64,000 bases of DNA from Poa pratensis (taxonomy: Eukaryota > Streptophyta > Magnoliopsida > Poales > Poaceae), in contig CAMZMU010000111.1 of assembly GCA_947311845.1 (NCBI GenBank), forward strand, positions 26,649,046-26,713,045, given 5' to 3'. The notes beneath the pieces were generated by a model. That model was not told where the DNA came from. It did no database searches and was given only the letters and a program-made list of their open reading frames with translations. A program made the translations under genes and the position numbers. Shown here one piece after another: positions 23,990 to 34,132 of this stretch (position 1 is its first letter; each line of letters opens with the position of its first letter).

Positions 23990-24785
23990 AAACAGAGCCA
24001 ATAAGCAGTAAACAAAGCAAAATGTAGTGGGATAAGCAGCTAACAGAGCAAAACGGAGCTAAATAAGTAGCTAACATAGCAAATACATAGCTGAAGAGCT
24101 AACTAACAGAGCAAACCGAGCTAAATAAGTAGCTAACATAGCAAATACATAGCTGAACAGAGCTAACTAACAGAGCAACCCGAGCTAAATAAGTAGCTAA
24201 TATAGCAAATACATAGCTAAATAAAGCAAACCGAGCTAAATAAGTAGCAACATAGCAAATACATAGCTGAACAGAGCTAAGTAACAGAGCAAACCGAGCT
24301 AAATAAGTAGCTAACATAGCAAATACATAGCTAAACAAAGCAAACCGAGCTAAATAAGTAGCTAACATAGCATATACATAGCTGAACAGAGCTAACTAAC
24401 AGAGCAACCCGAGCTAAATAAGTAGCTAACATAGCAAATACATAGCTAAGCAAAGCAAACCGAGCTAAATAAGTAGCTAACATAGCAAATACATAGCTAA
24501 ACAGAACAAACTAACAGAGCAAACCGAGCTAAATAAGTAGCTAACATAGCAAATATATAGCTAAACAAAGCAAACCGAGCTAAATAAGTAGCTAACATAG
24601 CAAATACATAGCTGAACAGAGCTAACTAACAGAGCAACCCGAGCTAAATAAGTAGCTAACATAGCAAATACATAGCTAAACAAAGCAAACCGAGCTAAAT
24701 AAGTAGCTAACATAGCAAATACATAGCTGAACAGAGCTAACTAACAGAGCAAACCGAGCTAAATAAGTAGCTAACAGAGCGGTCA
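23990..24785. repeat. Tandem repeats inside CACTA-3
   Basis: A unit built on GAGCTAAATAAGTAGCTAAC and ATAGCAAATACATAGCT is repeated about 13 times. Two unit lengths alternate: a ~65-base form with AACAGAGCTAACTAACAGAG and a ~51-base form with AACAAAGC. The alternation suggests a higher-order repeat of about 116 bases that expanded by slippage or unequal exchange. There are no unique spacers, so this is not a CRISPR array. Confidence 0.85.
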
Positions 24786-24789
24786 TTTA

Positions 24790-25110
24790 CCTTAGGCGAG
24801 CGGGGTCGCTTTCCGTCGCGGATTGCGTCCCAGGCGTCGGCGCCGGAGACGTCAGAGGAGACATCATCCTGCTCGAACACACGGAGCGTCCTCCTCCTCC
24901 TCCTCATCCTCCTCTCCTCCGCCGCCGCCACCGCTGCCGCCGCCGCATCTGGCCCAGGGCCCTGGCCAGGGAGAAGAGAGCGGTCTATGGCCGCCCGGAG
25001 CCACGTCTGGAACAACGCCTCCTCGGCGGCTTCTATCGCGTGCTCGGCGGCGAGATGCGGATAGCTCTCTGCATCCCAGACGCCCGAATGACATCCTCGG
25101 CGCGCTCGCG
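24790..25110 (-). other. Exon-like GC-rich open frame in CACTA-3
   Basis: On the minus strand a frame of about 100 codons runs from a stop near 25110 through WDAESYPHLAAEHAIEAAEE and FQTWLRAAIDRSL to KRPRSPK, where a good donor (CCTAAG|GTAAAT) follows at about 24792. Composition is A/E/R-rich. It may be a captured host exon or the remnant of the element's own gene. No family is recognised. Confidence 0.35.
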
Positions 25111-25744
25111 CTCAAAGGAGCGCGAGAGAGGAGGAGACCGACCTCCAGATCCTCGTCCTCATCGTCCGAGGAGGACGATGAGGACGAGATCCGGGCGTCG
25201 GTGGCCGCCGCCGCCGTGGATCCGGATGGGATTTGACGGCTCCGAATGAACTCGCGACCGCAGTCGCCGGGGATCTCGCCCCAGTTGTAGGGGAGATCCG
25301 GGCTACGCCTCAGAGGGTGGGAGGAGGAAGATGCTCCATCCTGACTTCCGTCGGCGCCGGAGGGTTCGCCATCGATGGGCGGCTAGGGTTAGGAACTGGG
25401 GAGAGTGAGACTGAGAGTGAGAGTGAGATACATACTGGAGTGGGAGATATTAATACCGGCACCGCTTAATGTGCCTTCACAAAGGAAACGGAGATAGAAC
25501 GATCTCCGTTTCTGATGTGGTAATATCAGCAACGGAGATATTCTTTCCTCCGTTGCCTAGATATGAGCAACGGAGATCTTTTCAGCCTCCGTTACCATTG
25601 TGTCGGCCCATCGACCGACTAGCGCGCGCGCGCACTCGCGGAAGCGCGCGGAGCTCATTTTTTTCCGTCGCCTAACTCTTGCCGTTGCCATAGAGGGGTA
25701 TCCGATGTGTCGTTCTGTACTAGTGGTCTCATTTGTTATTGTCA

Positions 25745-25905
25745 GGTAACCTGCTAAAAATGGCTAGATTGGATGTGGAGGTCGTGGAAGCTTATGTTAC
25801 CATGCACAACATGATCGTGAGCAGTGAGTATGATATCGTCCTTGTGTTTGATCAGAAGTTTGACTAGGAGGGTCCTCTTTACCGAGGCACTTTAGGGTGT
25901 CCTAG
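25745..25905 (+). pseudogene. PIF/Harbinger-like transposase remnant, copy A
   Basis: This is the counterpart of 47183-47392. The frame MARLDVEVVEAYVTMHNMI resembles the C-terminal end of plant Harbinger-type transposases (HNMI motif). Where copy B reads FDYEG, copy A has a TAG stop (25865-25867). The upstream part was cut off by the LINE and CACTA-3 insertions. Confidence 0.45.
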
Positions 25906-26967
25906 GTGAGTTTATTGAATTACTCGCAGGCATGAGCAACTTCGTTGTGAAGATGCTCACCACCAACAAGATAATTCAGTGGCAAACTTGAGGACACTAA
26001 AAATAAACGAATAATTCGAGTGTCATGTTGTTTGATCAACACTTGACGGATTATATTTTAGTTTGTATTGATGTATTAACAATATTTTTTCTATGTTTAA
26101 ATTGTTGTTAAAGTAAATTGTGTGTTAAATTTAGTATGCAATATAGTTACATCTCATTTAGATAGAATTATGAATATATTAATGTGAAAATTGAAAATAA
26201 ATAAATATGACCGACTGTTGAATGATGTCGTTGGAGGCAGCCGTCACCTAGGAGCGGACAAGTGTATAAGTATAAGTATAATACTCCAGAACGGATAATA
26301 TATCAGGGTGCAACGCAACGATTCCACAACTAGGAGGATGTCCGCGACCTATCACTTGACAAAACTACTCGATCTATGTTCTTGGATGTTATTCGCTTCT
26401 TTTTCATCTTTAAAAGTAACAAACAATTGTTCTGTTCTTGGATGCGATTTGCTCAATTCTGTTCTTGGATGTAAAAAAATGCTCATGGATGCTCGGATCT
26501 GATTATTTTGGATGCTCAAATCTTTAAATGTACAAATTTTCGAAAATCGGATTTACAGAAAATTTCGAAATTGGATGCTCATTTCTTAAAATGTAATATA
26601 TATATTTGTTAATGCATGATCTGACTATTTTGTTAATGCATGAATAAAAAATTTGATCCATAAATCTTGGAGTAATCCTTATTTTTAATGCCAATGCATA
26701 TATGAATGATGAAAAGTTACGGAATACCTCGATGATGGTGTGGACTGGACTGTAGGCAATATGTGAATGTGAGGGAGTCTGATGCAAAATATCATCATGA
26801 ATCTCCAAGAAATCGATATCCCTGATACGTCGGGGACATCCTCCTAGTTGTGGTGTTGTATTTTCGCGAGGGTGTGGAACACGTTTAGGAGGAGGCCGAT
26901 GTAGATACTCTAACAGCCTGCACATAAGAGCTGCCTCCGTGGTCTATTTCGTCCACCACTGGTTGTG
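25906..26967. other. Shared intergenic DNA with an old inverted-repeat element
   Basis: This block matches 47393-48499. Sequence at 26321-26351 (CCACAACTAGGAGGATGTCC) recurs inverted at 26835-26855, which suggests an old element of about 540 bases with terminal inverted repeats, shared by both copies. Copy A lacks about 60 bases near 26350 that copy B keeps. I see no coding sequence. Confidence 0.5.
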
Positions 26968-28271
26968 CACTACCAGGAAAGTGGCTTTCTATGGAATGCT
27001 ATTTTGTGGCGCACGAAATATCCATGCGCCACAGAAATAAATTTTGTGGCGCATTGTTTTGCATGCGCCACAGAAATTTGGAATTATGTGGCGCATGCAA
27101 ACCACATGCGCCACAGAAATGTGACTTTCTGTGGCGCATCCGGCCAGGCGTGCGCCACAGAAAGTCACATTTCTGTGGCGCATGCGGTCAAATGCGCCAC
27201 AGAAAGTCGCATTTCTGTGGCGCACGTGGCTACATGCGCCACATATAGTAATTTTAAAAAAGCCAATTTTCAGATCATATCTGGTTTCTCTCTCCTCACT
27301 TGTCTCTCACCTGGTCAAACCACACCCTCTCTTTCTTCTCTCTTCCTTTGTTCCAGCAGAGAAGCCAATTGAGACGGCGAGACAGAAAACGCAGCTCACC
27401 TCCGTCTCTCTTGCTCCCCCCCCCCCCCCCCCCCCCCCCCGATCCCCTTTCTCTCTCTCTCTCTCACCGACTGCGCCGCCGCACATCCTTCCCGCCGGCT
27501 GGCACATCCAGGCCGACTCCCGCCTCCAAGGTCACCGCCATGGACAGGGAGATCCCCGGGATCCTCGACTTCTCCTCGCTCAGTCCATCAACAGCTAACG
27601 CCCACCGGCACCACGGCGACCTCCCCCAAGCCCCGCCGCCCTTCTGGAGCTGCAGCCCGACACGCGAAAAAGGTGAATTTTTCTTTTCCCCTATGCTCGC
27701 GCTCCAATCCTTTGCTACTATCCATGCCTACCAAATTTCCTCCCGCCTCTCTGCTTACTGAACCGATGCTGATGTCCGCCACCGGCAGGGAAGGGTTTCG
27801 TGGCTTGCATCATCTGTCCAGCAGCGGCTGCTGCCCCAACATGCAACAAACCCTAGCGCGGCGGCGACAGTGGCTGACGGAAGATGGACGAGGAGCTCAA
27901 GCGGGGGGAGGCGGACGTAGCAGGTCATGGACCGCATCGAGACCTCGCCCTACCGCTTCCGGACTGTCGACCCTCCTTCCGAGCCCAGCTGGCCGGACCT
28001 CCCGCCGGACGTAGCAGGTCATGGACGCGCAGCTCTGGACCTGACGCCGACGGCCGCGGTGGCTGCGGTGGCAGCCTTTTTTTTTAAAACCTTGAAAATA
28101 CATTCTGTGGCGCATGGTCTAAAGTGCGCCACAAAAGTTTGGGTTTTCTGTGGCGCATGGGCCGGTGCGCCACAGAATTAACATTTTTGTGGCGAGAATT
28201 CTGTGGCGCACCCACCATGCGCCAGAGAAATCTTTTTCGGTGCGCCACTAAAGGCCATTTTCCTGGTAGTG
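26968..28271. mobile_element. CACTA transposon 4, non-autonomous, 1.3 kb
   Basis: The ends are CACTACCAGGAAA and TTTTCCTGGTAGTG with GTG duplication (26965-26967 and 28272-28274). Copy B has the single site at 48497-48499. Subterminal regions (26995-27245 and 28100-28250) are packed with TGTGGCGCA repeats in alternating orientation, about every 25-35 bases. The interior has a poly-C run (27417-27440) and a GC-rich gene-like segment, including a frame beginning MDREIPGILDFSSLSPS at 27540. The terminal sequence differs from the other CACTA elements here, so it is a separate family. Confidence 0.9.
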
Positions 28272-28596
28272 GTGACAGATACTGACTAACCGCTGTGGTC
28301 TATTCCGTTCACCAGTGGAAGTGACAGATACTGACAAACCGATGAGAATACAGTAGAGATTAGTCGCGCCAACCAATCTTCACCACGTCAGCCATTATCT
28401 TGAGAGTGGACCATGACTTTGATTTGTAAGTACTTGAGAGTTGCCGGCTGGAGACCGACTCCATCGTCAAGTAGGCTATATCTAGAGTTTGATACCATGC
28501 ATGCAAATTGATTAGGAAATACAGTATAGTAAGTAACAGCACTGAGCAGTGATCACTGCACGTACGGCTGCTGTACCAGTGCAGGAAATAACAAAC
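28272..28596. promoter_or_regulatory. Upstream region of truncated BBE-like copy
   Basis: This matches the BBE promoter of copy B without the LTR retrotransposon. The unoccupied LTR target, CAATC, is at 28374-28378. A TATA-like CTATATCTA sits near 28468-28476, about 120 bases before the ATG. Confidence 0.5.
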
Positions 28597-28839
28597 ATGG
28601 CCTCGTCTCGGAGCTTAGCACTAGCGATCCTCCTCTTCAGCCTCCTCTCGTGCTCGTGCATCCCATCCCTAGCTACCCCCGACGGCTTCCTCCAATGCCT
28701 CTCGGCAGCGATGCCAGAGCAGCTTCTCTACACGCAGAACTCGCCTTCCTTCACGTCGCTCCTCGTCTCCTCCGTCTGGAACCGCAAGTTCTTCACCCCA
28801 CAGATTTTAATGCAAAATAAATTCCACTTTTTTTGCTAA
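28597..28839 (+). pseudogene. BBE-like oxidase, 5' fragment cut at duplication edge
   Basis: The first ~67 codons match the intact gene at 50780 almost exactly: signal peptide (MASSRSLALAILLF), then DGFLQCLSAAMPEQLLY and SSVWNRKFFTP. After about 28795 the sequence changes to unrelated AT-rich DNA, adding about 13 foreign residues before a stop. No FAD-binding residue is retained. The break marks the right boundary of duplication copy A. Confidence 0.9.
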
Positions 28840-29016
28840 CTATATGTTTTTGGTAATCTAATTTGTGAATGGACGGGATAACGATTAGAGCAAATCAATT
28901 CAACGTAGCATCCAAGTAAATGACGACATCACAACTAGAAATAACCAAACAACACACTTATTGCAACTAATACTCATAAGTATCTTAATAATTCTCAAAC
29001 AACACACTTATGAGCT

Positions 29017-30434
29017 TCAATAATAGCCATAGGAACCATCCACATGATGACCGGTCTCATATAATGTTCCATCCTCTGGGTGCATCAGTTCTTCTGGACA
29101 TCCATAGCAATGTCGAGTGTCAACACGAATTTCCTCCCCATAATATCCGTCATTACCTTTGATGCCCCGAACCCCACCTATAAAAGTAACATTAAAACAT
29201 CGGGCATAAAATAAATTAAAATGACATATAGACTCTGATTCATACTGACCAATTCTTTCTTTTTCTCCCAAAGAAACAATGCATGTAGGTATATACATAT
29301 CATGATCGCGATCAGCATATAGCTCTGCAAAGAAGAACTCTTCCTTTGAATTCTCCAAAGAGCTTTTGGCTGTAAAGTTTACGTGACCATAAAGGCCCCT
29401 TATATCCAGGATTGCGGTGCTAGTGATGGCTTTGATGAGCTTATACTTGATCTAGCATATTTCAAAGGAAATAAAAAGGTTAAGTAAATGGCATATATTC
29501 TTGCACAAATTTTAAAGGTAAAGAAAAAAAATAGAGACGCAAGGTGTAGTGAATTAAAGATGTACCAAGTAACATGTACCATGATAAGATCGCACCAAAC
29601 CATATACCGTTGTGTGGCATTTATTCAGAGTGCTACCCTTGAAAACCCGTTTAAAACACAACCAGATGCACTGTATAGATTGTGACTAACTAAACTACTA
29701 AAAGATATCCATTAACCAAAGTTCTATTTTAATTTCTAGTAACATTTGAGCGTGAAAAAAATTGAGGGTAAGATACAACGGTATACCGTGTTTTTGTCTT
29801 GACTGTTGTAGTGGTCGAGTATGGCAGTCACACATTTTGTAGTGTTACGTTCATGATCTTCTTTGGAGAAAGTGTCAGCATAATTGTGTGGTGGATCAAA
29901 GTCGTACTCAGTGTCGTATACAGGATTGTTGTGATCATCATCATCCGAGATGTGGGTGTTCAGACCGCGCTCATCATTGTCATCCGAGAAGTGGGTGTTC
30001 AGACACCGCTCATCATTGTCATCCGAGAAGTGGGTGTTCAGACCGCCCTCATCATCGGGGATGTTACCAGCCGTGTTCTGAAACCTAAGTTGATTTGATG
30101 GATGAAAAATGTTAGGCGGGACCACGTCATTAACAATTGGTTATCTGCAGTTACTCCCTCCGTTTTTTAATACAAGATGTTTTAGCTCCCCCATATATTA
30201 AATAGGTGGAACCATGTATATACACATTAAAACATGTCTACGTACATGTTGATAGATGTGAATGTGAACAAAATGTAAAACATCTTATATTTATAAACGG
30301 AGGGAGTAACAAAGATAGCGAGCTTACTCTGGGTATTTATAAGATGGTGAGGTAGGAGAAAGCGGATATGGATCATCCTCCGGCTCTGGAGGAGGAGGGA
30401 TCCTCTTGTACAGTACGACAGACATACAAGGCAT
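29017..30434 (-). CDS. DUF3615-like protein, four exons
   Basis: A consistent splice model on the minus strand gives exons 30434-30328, 30084-29787, 29451-29250 and 29177-29017. All junctions are GT-AG, total length is a multiple of three, and the product is about 255 residues. The N-terminus (MPCMSVVLYKRIPPPPEPE) is proline- and acid-rich. Exon 2 carries three 13-residue acidic repeats (THFSDDNDER) and then AILDHYNSQDK. Exons 3 and 4 give GLYGHVNFTAKS, EEFFFAELYAD, and CYGCPEELMHPEDG. The HYN, HVNFTAK, FFAEL and C..C..HP.DG succession is what I know of the plant DUF3615 family, whose function is unknown. A Stowaway MITE sits in intron 1. The start codon is the least certain part. Confidence 0.6.
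29942..30058. repeat. Three 39-base tandem repeats within DUF3615-like exon 2
   Basis: Three consecutive 39-base units start at 29942, 29981 and 30020, each beginning CATCCGAGA on the plus strand. As 39 is a multiple of three they add in-frame 13-residue acidic repeats to the encoded protein. Confidence 0.9.
30154..30306. mobile_element. Stowaway-type MITE in intron 1 of the DUF3615-like gene
   Basis: The ends are CTCCCTCCGTTTTTTAATA and TAAACGGAGGGAG-type with TA duplications (30152-30153 and 30307-30308). The subterminal CAAGATGTTTTAG pairs with AAAACATCTTAT. It lies wholly inside the proposed intron 30085-30327. Confidence 0.85.
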
Positions 30435-30955
30435 ATGCTGTGGTTGAATTGGTGGATTAGTTTGGTGAACGATCCTAGCCTGTAGGATGACAGTAGTAGA
30501 GCGGATTAACGGCGACTCCTATGCATGAATACGATCTGAAACTGGCGTATGATTGAAGAAATTGAGCCGCAATTAAGCTTGATAGGGTTTCATTGTTGTA
30601 GTACGTACCTTTCTTACAAATTTGGCGATGCAATGGATCTAAATATGCTCTGATCTGCGGGGCGGGCAAAGCTAAGGATCTGATTAATCAGGTGCTGAAT
30701 CGATCAACCAGGTGGTGTAGATATAGGCGGACGGACGGATACCGAATCAGAATCGAGATCAGTTTTTTTTTTTTTTTTTTTTGAGTACATGAATCGAGAT
30801 CAGTTGAACAGAGAGTTCGACTCCTACTCCTCCAGATTCGGCTTCCTCTTCCCGATCCTTTTCAATATCTCCTTCGTATACCCTAATGGGCTTTGTTTGG
30901 CCCGTTCCCAGCCTTTGGATATAGCCTGGACTGGACAGTCCGTGTGTGACGGGGC
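30435..30955. other. Upstream region of DUF3615-like gene
   Basis: This probably holds the promoter and 5' UTR of the minus-strand gene. A T19 run at about 30764-30782 is followed by a near-repeat of the preceding phrase (GAATCGAGATCAGTT at 30747 and 30791), which suggests a short retroelement-type or slippage event. There is no separate gene. Confidence 0.4.
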
Positions 30956-30957
30956 CT

Positions 30958-31762
30958 CCTGTACGCCGCCTTTAGCGGCGCTCGACGCCGCCGAATGCTA
31001 TATATCGCAAGCAGCGCTAGACGGCCGCGCCGCCTGAAGCGCGCCGCTGCTGGGCCGGCCCATTTTCATCTTTCGTTTTATTTTCGTTTTCTTTTTCGTT
31101 CTTTATTTTTTGTATTTCTATTTCTTTTTCTCGTTTTTCACTTTTTACGATTTAAAAAATGTTATATAAAATTGTTCAAAATTAAAATTTATTCATATTG
31201 AAAATTGATCAAATTCAAGATTTTGTTCATATACGAAAATTGTTCCAATTCAAATTTTGTTCATATTCGAAAAATTGTTCAAATTCAAAATTTGTTCATA
31301 TTCGAAAATTGTTTCAATTAAAAAATTATTCACATTCCAAAATTGTTCCAATTCAACATTTGTTCATATTCAAAAAAATCACTTTAAATAATTGTTCAAA
31401 TTTGAAAGTTGTTCACATTAAAAAATTATTCAAATTCAAAATTTGTTCACATTAAAAAACTGTTCAAATTAAAAAATGTTTGGATTTAAAAAAATTCAAA
31501 TTCGAAATTATCCAAAATCAAAAATTGTACAATATTTTTCTAATTCAAATATTGTTTGAAATCACAAAAGTGAAAAATAAAAATGAAAAATGAAAAATAA
31601 AACAGAAAAGAAAAGAAAACGAAACAAACAATGTGCTTTTCTTATGGGGCCGCTCCAAAACGGCCCATGAAGCGTGTCGCTTCAGGCGGCCAACTCAAAA
31701 TCCGCTGCTCGCGGGCGCGATATAGCATCTCCCCTCGACGCCTGCGCCGCCTAAAGAAAACT
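30958..31762. repeat. Fold-back element with AT-rich repeated core
   Basis: The sequence from 30965 (GCCGCCTTTAGCGGCG, then GAATGCTATATATCGC, then GGCCGCGCCGCCTGAAGCG) recurs imperfectly inverted at 31640-31760. The core (31180-31560) is made of degenerate ~20-base units such as AAAATTGTTCAAATTCAAAA and TTTGTTCATATTCG. This looks like a non-autonomous DNA element with ~120-base inverted arms. Open frames in the core come from the repeat and are not convincing. Confidence 0.55.
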
Positions 31763-32583
31763 AATCTGCGGCTGGCCCATCTTCTTCCTTCTTATTCTTC
31801 CACCTTCCAACACCATAATCTTCTCCTTCTCGTCGACCCGTCGGCCACCGCCGGCCTAACCGTCGTCTCCCACCACCCGCGGCCGACGTCGCTTCCGTGA
31901 CCCCTTGCCGCCCAACGCTGCCCAAGCCGCCACCTCCACCTGTCTGCCGCCCCCGGCCGGCATCCCTCTAACCCCGAACCCATGCACCCCCTAACCTAAC
32001 TCCGGTCACCGGCCTCGACGCACTCGCCGGCGAGCTCCCCACGCACACTTGCACGCCCCATCGCTAAGGTTCTTTCTCGCCTCCACCGGAGACGCCGCGG
32101 CCAGCCGCGTCGTCCCCGTCTCAGGCGAGGTCCTGGCCTCACCTCCAACGGGGCGCCGCGGCTAGCCACATCGTCGCCGTCGCCGGTGAGTGATGCGCGT
32201 GAGCGTGGTGGTCGTCTTCCTCCGTGTGATGCTCTCCTCCGGTTATGGGTTAGTGGTTACCCTGTTTGTTTAGCACTTGCACTGGCTTCATCAGGCATTA
32301 GCAACTAATCCAGGAAAGGGACAAGCAGCTTAATTAAACAGGACCCAACTTTCGTGCAGACATCCGGCCATAAAGGTGACAGGCTGACAGCAACGCCATT
32401 AACAAGGTCATCTTGCATGGATGCATGGGTACGGGTTAGCGACAGTGATGCGTAGACATTTGCAAAGCAGAAGCAGTTTTTAAGTTTTAAAAATCATTGT
32501 CTTGTACGTACGTAGATAACCCACTCTCCTGCAGGTAGACATGAGTGCAGCGAACACTGGGACGGGTTGTAAAGCCACACATG
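31763..32583. other. GC-rich then intergenic region upstream of peptide gene
   Basis: The part at 31790-32190 is C-rich and proline/arginine-like in all frames. It ends in a good donor-like sequence (CGCCGGTGAGTG near 32183) and could be a 5' UTR exon of an unrecognised transcript. From 32290 to 32583 it is ordinary upstream DNA of the peptide gene. No protein family is recognised. Confidence 0.3.
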
Positions 32584-32591
32584 TATATATA
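32584..32591 (+). promoter_or_regulatory. TATA box of the RGF-like peptide gene
   Basis: TATATATA lies 138 bases before the ATG at 32722. A start site about 30 bases downstream (near 32620) would leave a ~100-base leader. No other TATA-like sequence fits as well in this interval. Confidence 0.5.
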
Positions 32592-32721
32592 CCATCAGCT
32601 GTGATGTCGAGCACTTCACAAGACTTAAGCCTACACTAGTACTATAGCTCCTCGCCTCCTTTGTCTACTGTCATCTGCATATCTGAGCTGAAGAGTAAAT
32701 TAAGTACTCTCTTACTTACAA

Positions 32722-33114
32722 ATGAGGAGCTCGAGATGCTTGTCATTGGGAGGTGCGGTGATCCTGGTGTTGGTACTGTCGACGGCCATGGAGGCTGAAG
32801 CCATCCGGCTGGACGCAGAGGCACGCGCATCAGTCAGCAGCACCAGCCAAATGGCCATCGATGTAAGTGGTTCTGAATCTCTACATGGCTATCTGAAACC
32901 CTGAACTCTGTGTTTCTGCAGATGCTAACGTGCTTGTGTTTCTTCAATGCAGAAACCAAACGAGGCTGTGGTCAAGGGTCCTGCTAGAGCTAGCTCGGTG
33001 AGCGAGAAGAAGAGTAGCGTTGCCGCGAAAGAAGTCAGGGCGGTGGCGCACAAGCTGCCTGAGTTCCACGAGGACTACTACGGTCCGAGTGATCACGGCC
33101 CTAGGCATCACTGA
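32722..33114 (+). CDS. RGF/GLV/CLEL-type secreted peptide precursor
   Basis: Two exons, 32722-32862 and 32953-33114, with a GTAAGT donor and TGCAG acceptor, give a 100-residue precursor. Residues 1-27 (SLGGAVILVLVLSTAMEAEA region) form a signal peptide. A variable middle follows, and the last 13 residues are DYYGPSDHGPRHH. This matches the RGF/GLV/CLEL consensus (Asp-Tyr start, Pro at 5, His at 8, Pro-Arg-His at 10-12); the last residue is His where Asn is common. By family knowledge the peptide is cut out in the secretory pathway, its Tyr sulfated and a Pro hydroxylated, and it signals to LRR receptor kinases controlling root meristem or gravitropic growth. A CACTA element begins 252 bases after the stop. 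The copy at 30-425 is frameshifted. Confidence 0.8.
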
Positions 33115-34132
33115 TCGAGAACCATTCTTCTCTGTTTGTTTTGTTTCTGTTTCACCTCTGGATGATCGATGTTTAGAACTGACTAGCTAGGCTAGGTAGG
33201 TAGGTAGTCTCGGCGGCTGCTGCAGGCTGCTATAGGTAGCTGGCAAAATCCATGTAAGCTCAAGCAGTGGGCGCATGGTGATAGCGCTGATGTACTAACT
33301 TTCTTGGCAATACGATCAAGTTTAAAACTTCACGTGTGTGGGCTTGCACAGTTCAAATTTTCAAACACTAGTAGAAAAGGAGTCTTTGGTGCGCCACCTT
33401 TAGTACCGGTTGAACTAAAACCGGTACTAAAGGAGTGCATTAGCACCGGTTGCGTTAGTGGCACCGCGGCGAGGACCTTTAGTACCGGTTGTTCTTAGCA
33501 ACCGGTACTAAAGGGTAGCCTTTAGTACCGGGGTACTAAAGAGTTGGAGGCCACGCGGCACATGCGGCCACAGTTGGTGGCCCCACGGCAAGCCCTTTAG
33601 TACCGGTTGGTAATAACAACCGGTACTAAAGGTTCTGCCTATATTTGCTTCTTCCAGCCTGAGGCAGCACCATTTGTAGCAACTCGATCCACACTCCATT
33701 TTTCCTCTCTCCCAAGCTCAAATTGACCACCATTTTCTCCAACAACTTCCAAGATTGTTGGCACCTACATATATAAGGGTTAGCAACTTCATCTTCTCTT
33801 CCGGCATTTCAAGTTTAGCTCATTTTCGTGCAAGTTTAGCAAGTTTGATTTTGGTGGTGCTTGCAAGATGTTTGATGAAATTCCTAAGTTAGGGATTTCA
33901 TTTGTTTTATATGCATTTTGATCTCAAATAAAACTATAATTTGTGTTTTTATGTAGTGTCGTCCCGTCCCCTTCCTGACCGTCGTCGATCGCCCGCGCCG
34001 CTCCGTCACCGACACCACCTCGGTGAGCCTCTTTTTTTATCTTTTATTTTAAAAAAATGTTAGTTATATGATTTAAATGCATAATTATTTCTTGTATAAT
34101 TTTCTTATGTTTTTTTTTATATGTATAGTGTC

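Larger units (their letters stand above)
23471..25725. mobile_element. CACTA transposon 3, non-autonomous, 2.3 kb
   Basis: The ends are CACTAGTACAGAACGACACA and TGTGTCGTTCTGTACTAGTG (20-base perfect inverted repeat), flanked by GTC (23468-23470 and 25726-25728). The first 14 bases equal those of CACTA-1, but the subterminal repeats differ (AACGGAGA and CCGTTTCT types). There is no transposase. The interior holds a tandem-repeat block (23990-24780) and a GC-rich exon-like segment (24790-25115). It landed exactly at the 5' junction of the older LINE. Confidence 0.9.
1..28800. repeat. Segmental duplication, copy A
   Basis: This block matches copy B (about 32700-50985) in the same order and orientation, apart from later insertions. 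Matching pieces are 1-748 with 32696-33365 plus 44262-44302, 837-2757 with 44303-46216, 5308-6460 with 46220-46859, 18654-19018 with 46857-47219, 25726-26967 with 47209-48499, and 28272-28800 with 48497-50985. The left end lies outside the window. The right end falls inside the BBE-like gene near 28800, where the match stops abruptly. Both copies have small scattered substitutions and indels, so the duplication is not brand new. Confidence 0.9.

Noticed and set aside
23990..24785. Regularly spaced repeats suggesting a CRISPR array
   Set aside because: The units are contiguous tandem repeats with no unique spacers, inside a CACTA element of a plant genome, with no cas genes.
24823..25236. 137-codon plus-strand Arg/Ser-rich frame in CACTA-3
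   Set aside because: Low-complexity CTCCTCCTC repeats produce it. The minus-strand frame with a donor site is the more plausible exon.
27131..28181. Several 80-155-codon frames across CACTA-4
   Set aside because: They run through subterminal TGTGGCGCA repeats and the poly-C tract and overlap one another. Only the MDREIPG segment looked gene-like, and without further support.
31198..31455. 85-codon frame with FVHIRKLFQ repeats
   Set aside because: It is a direct translation of the AT-rich TTGTTCAAATTC repeat units.
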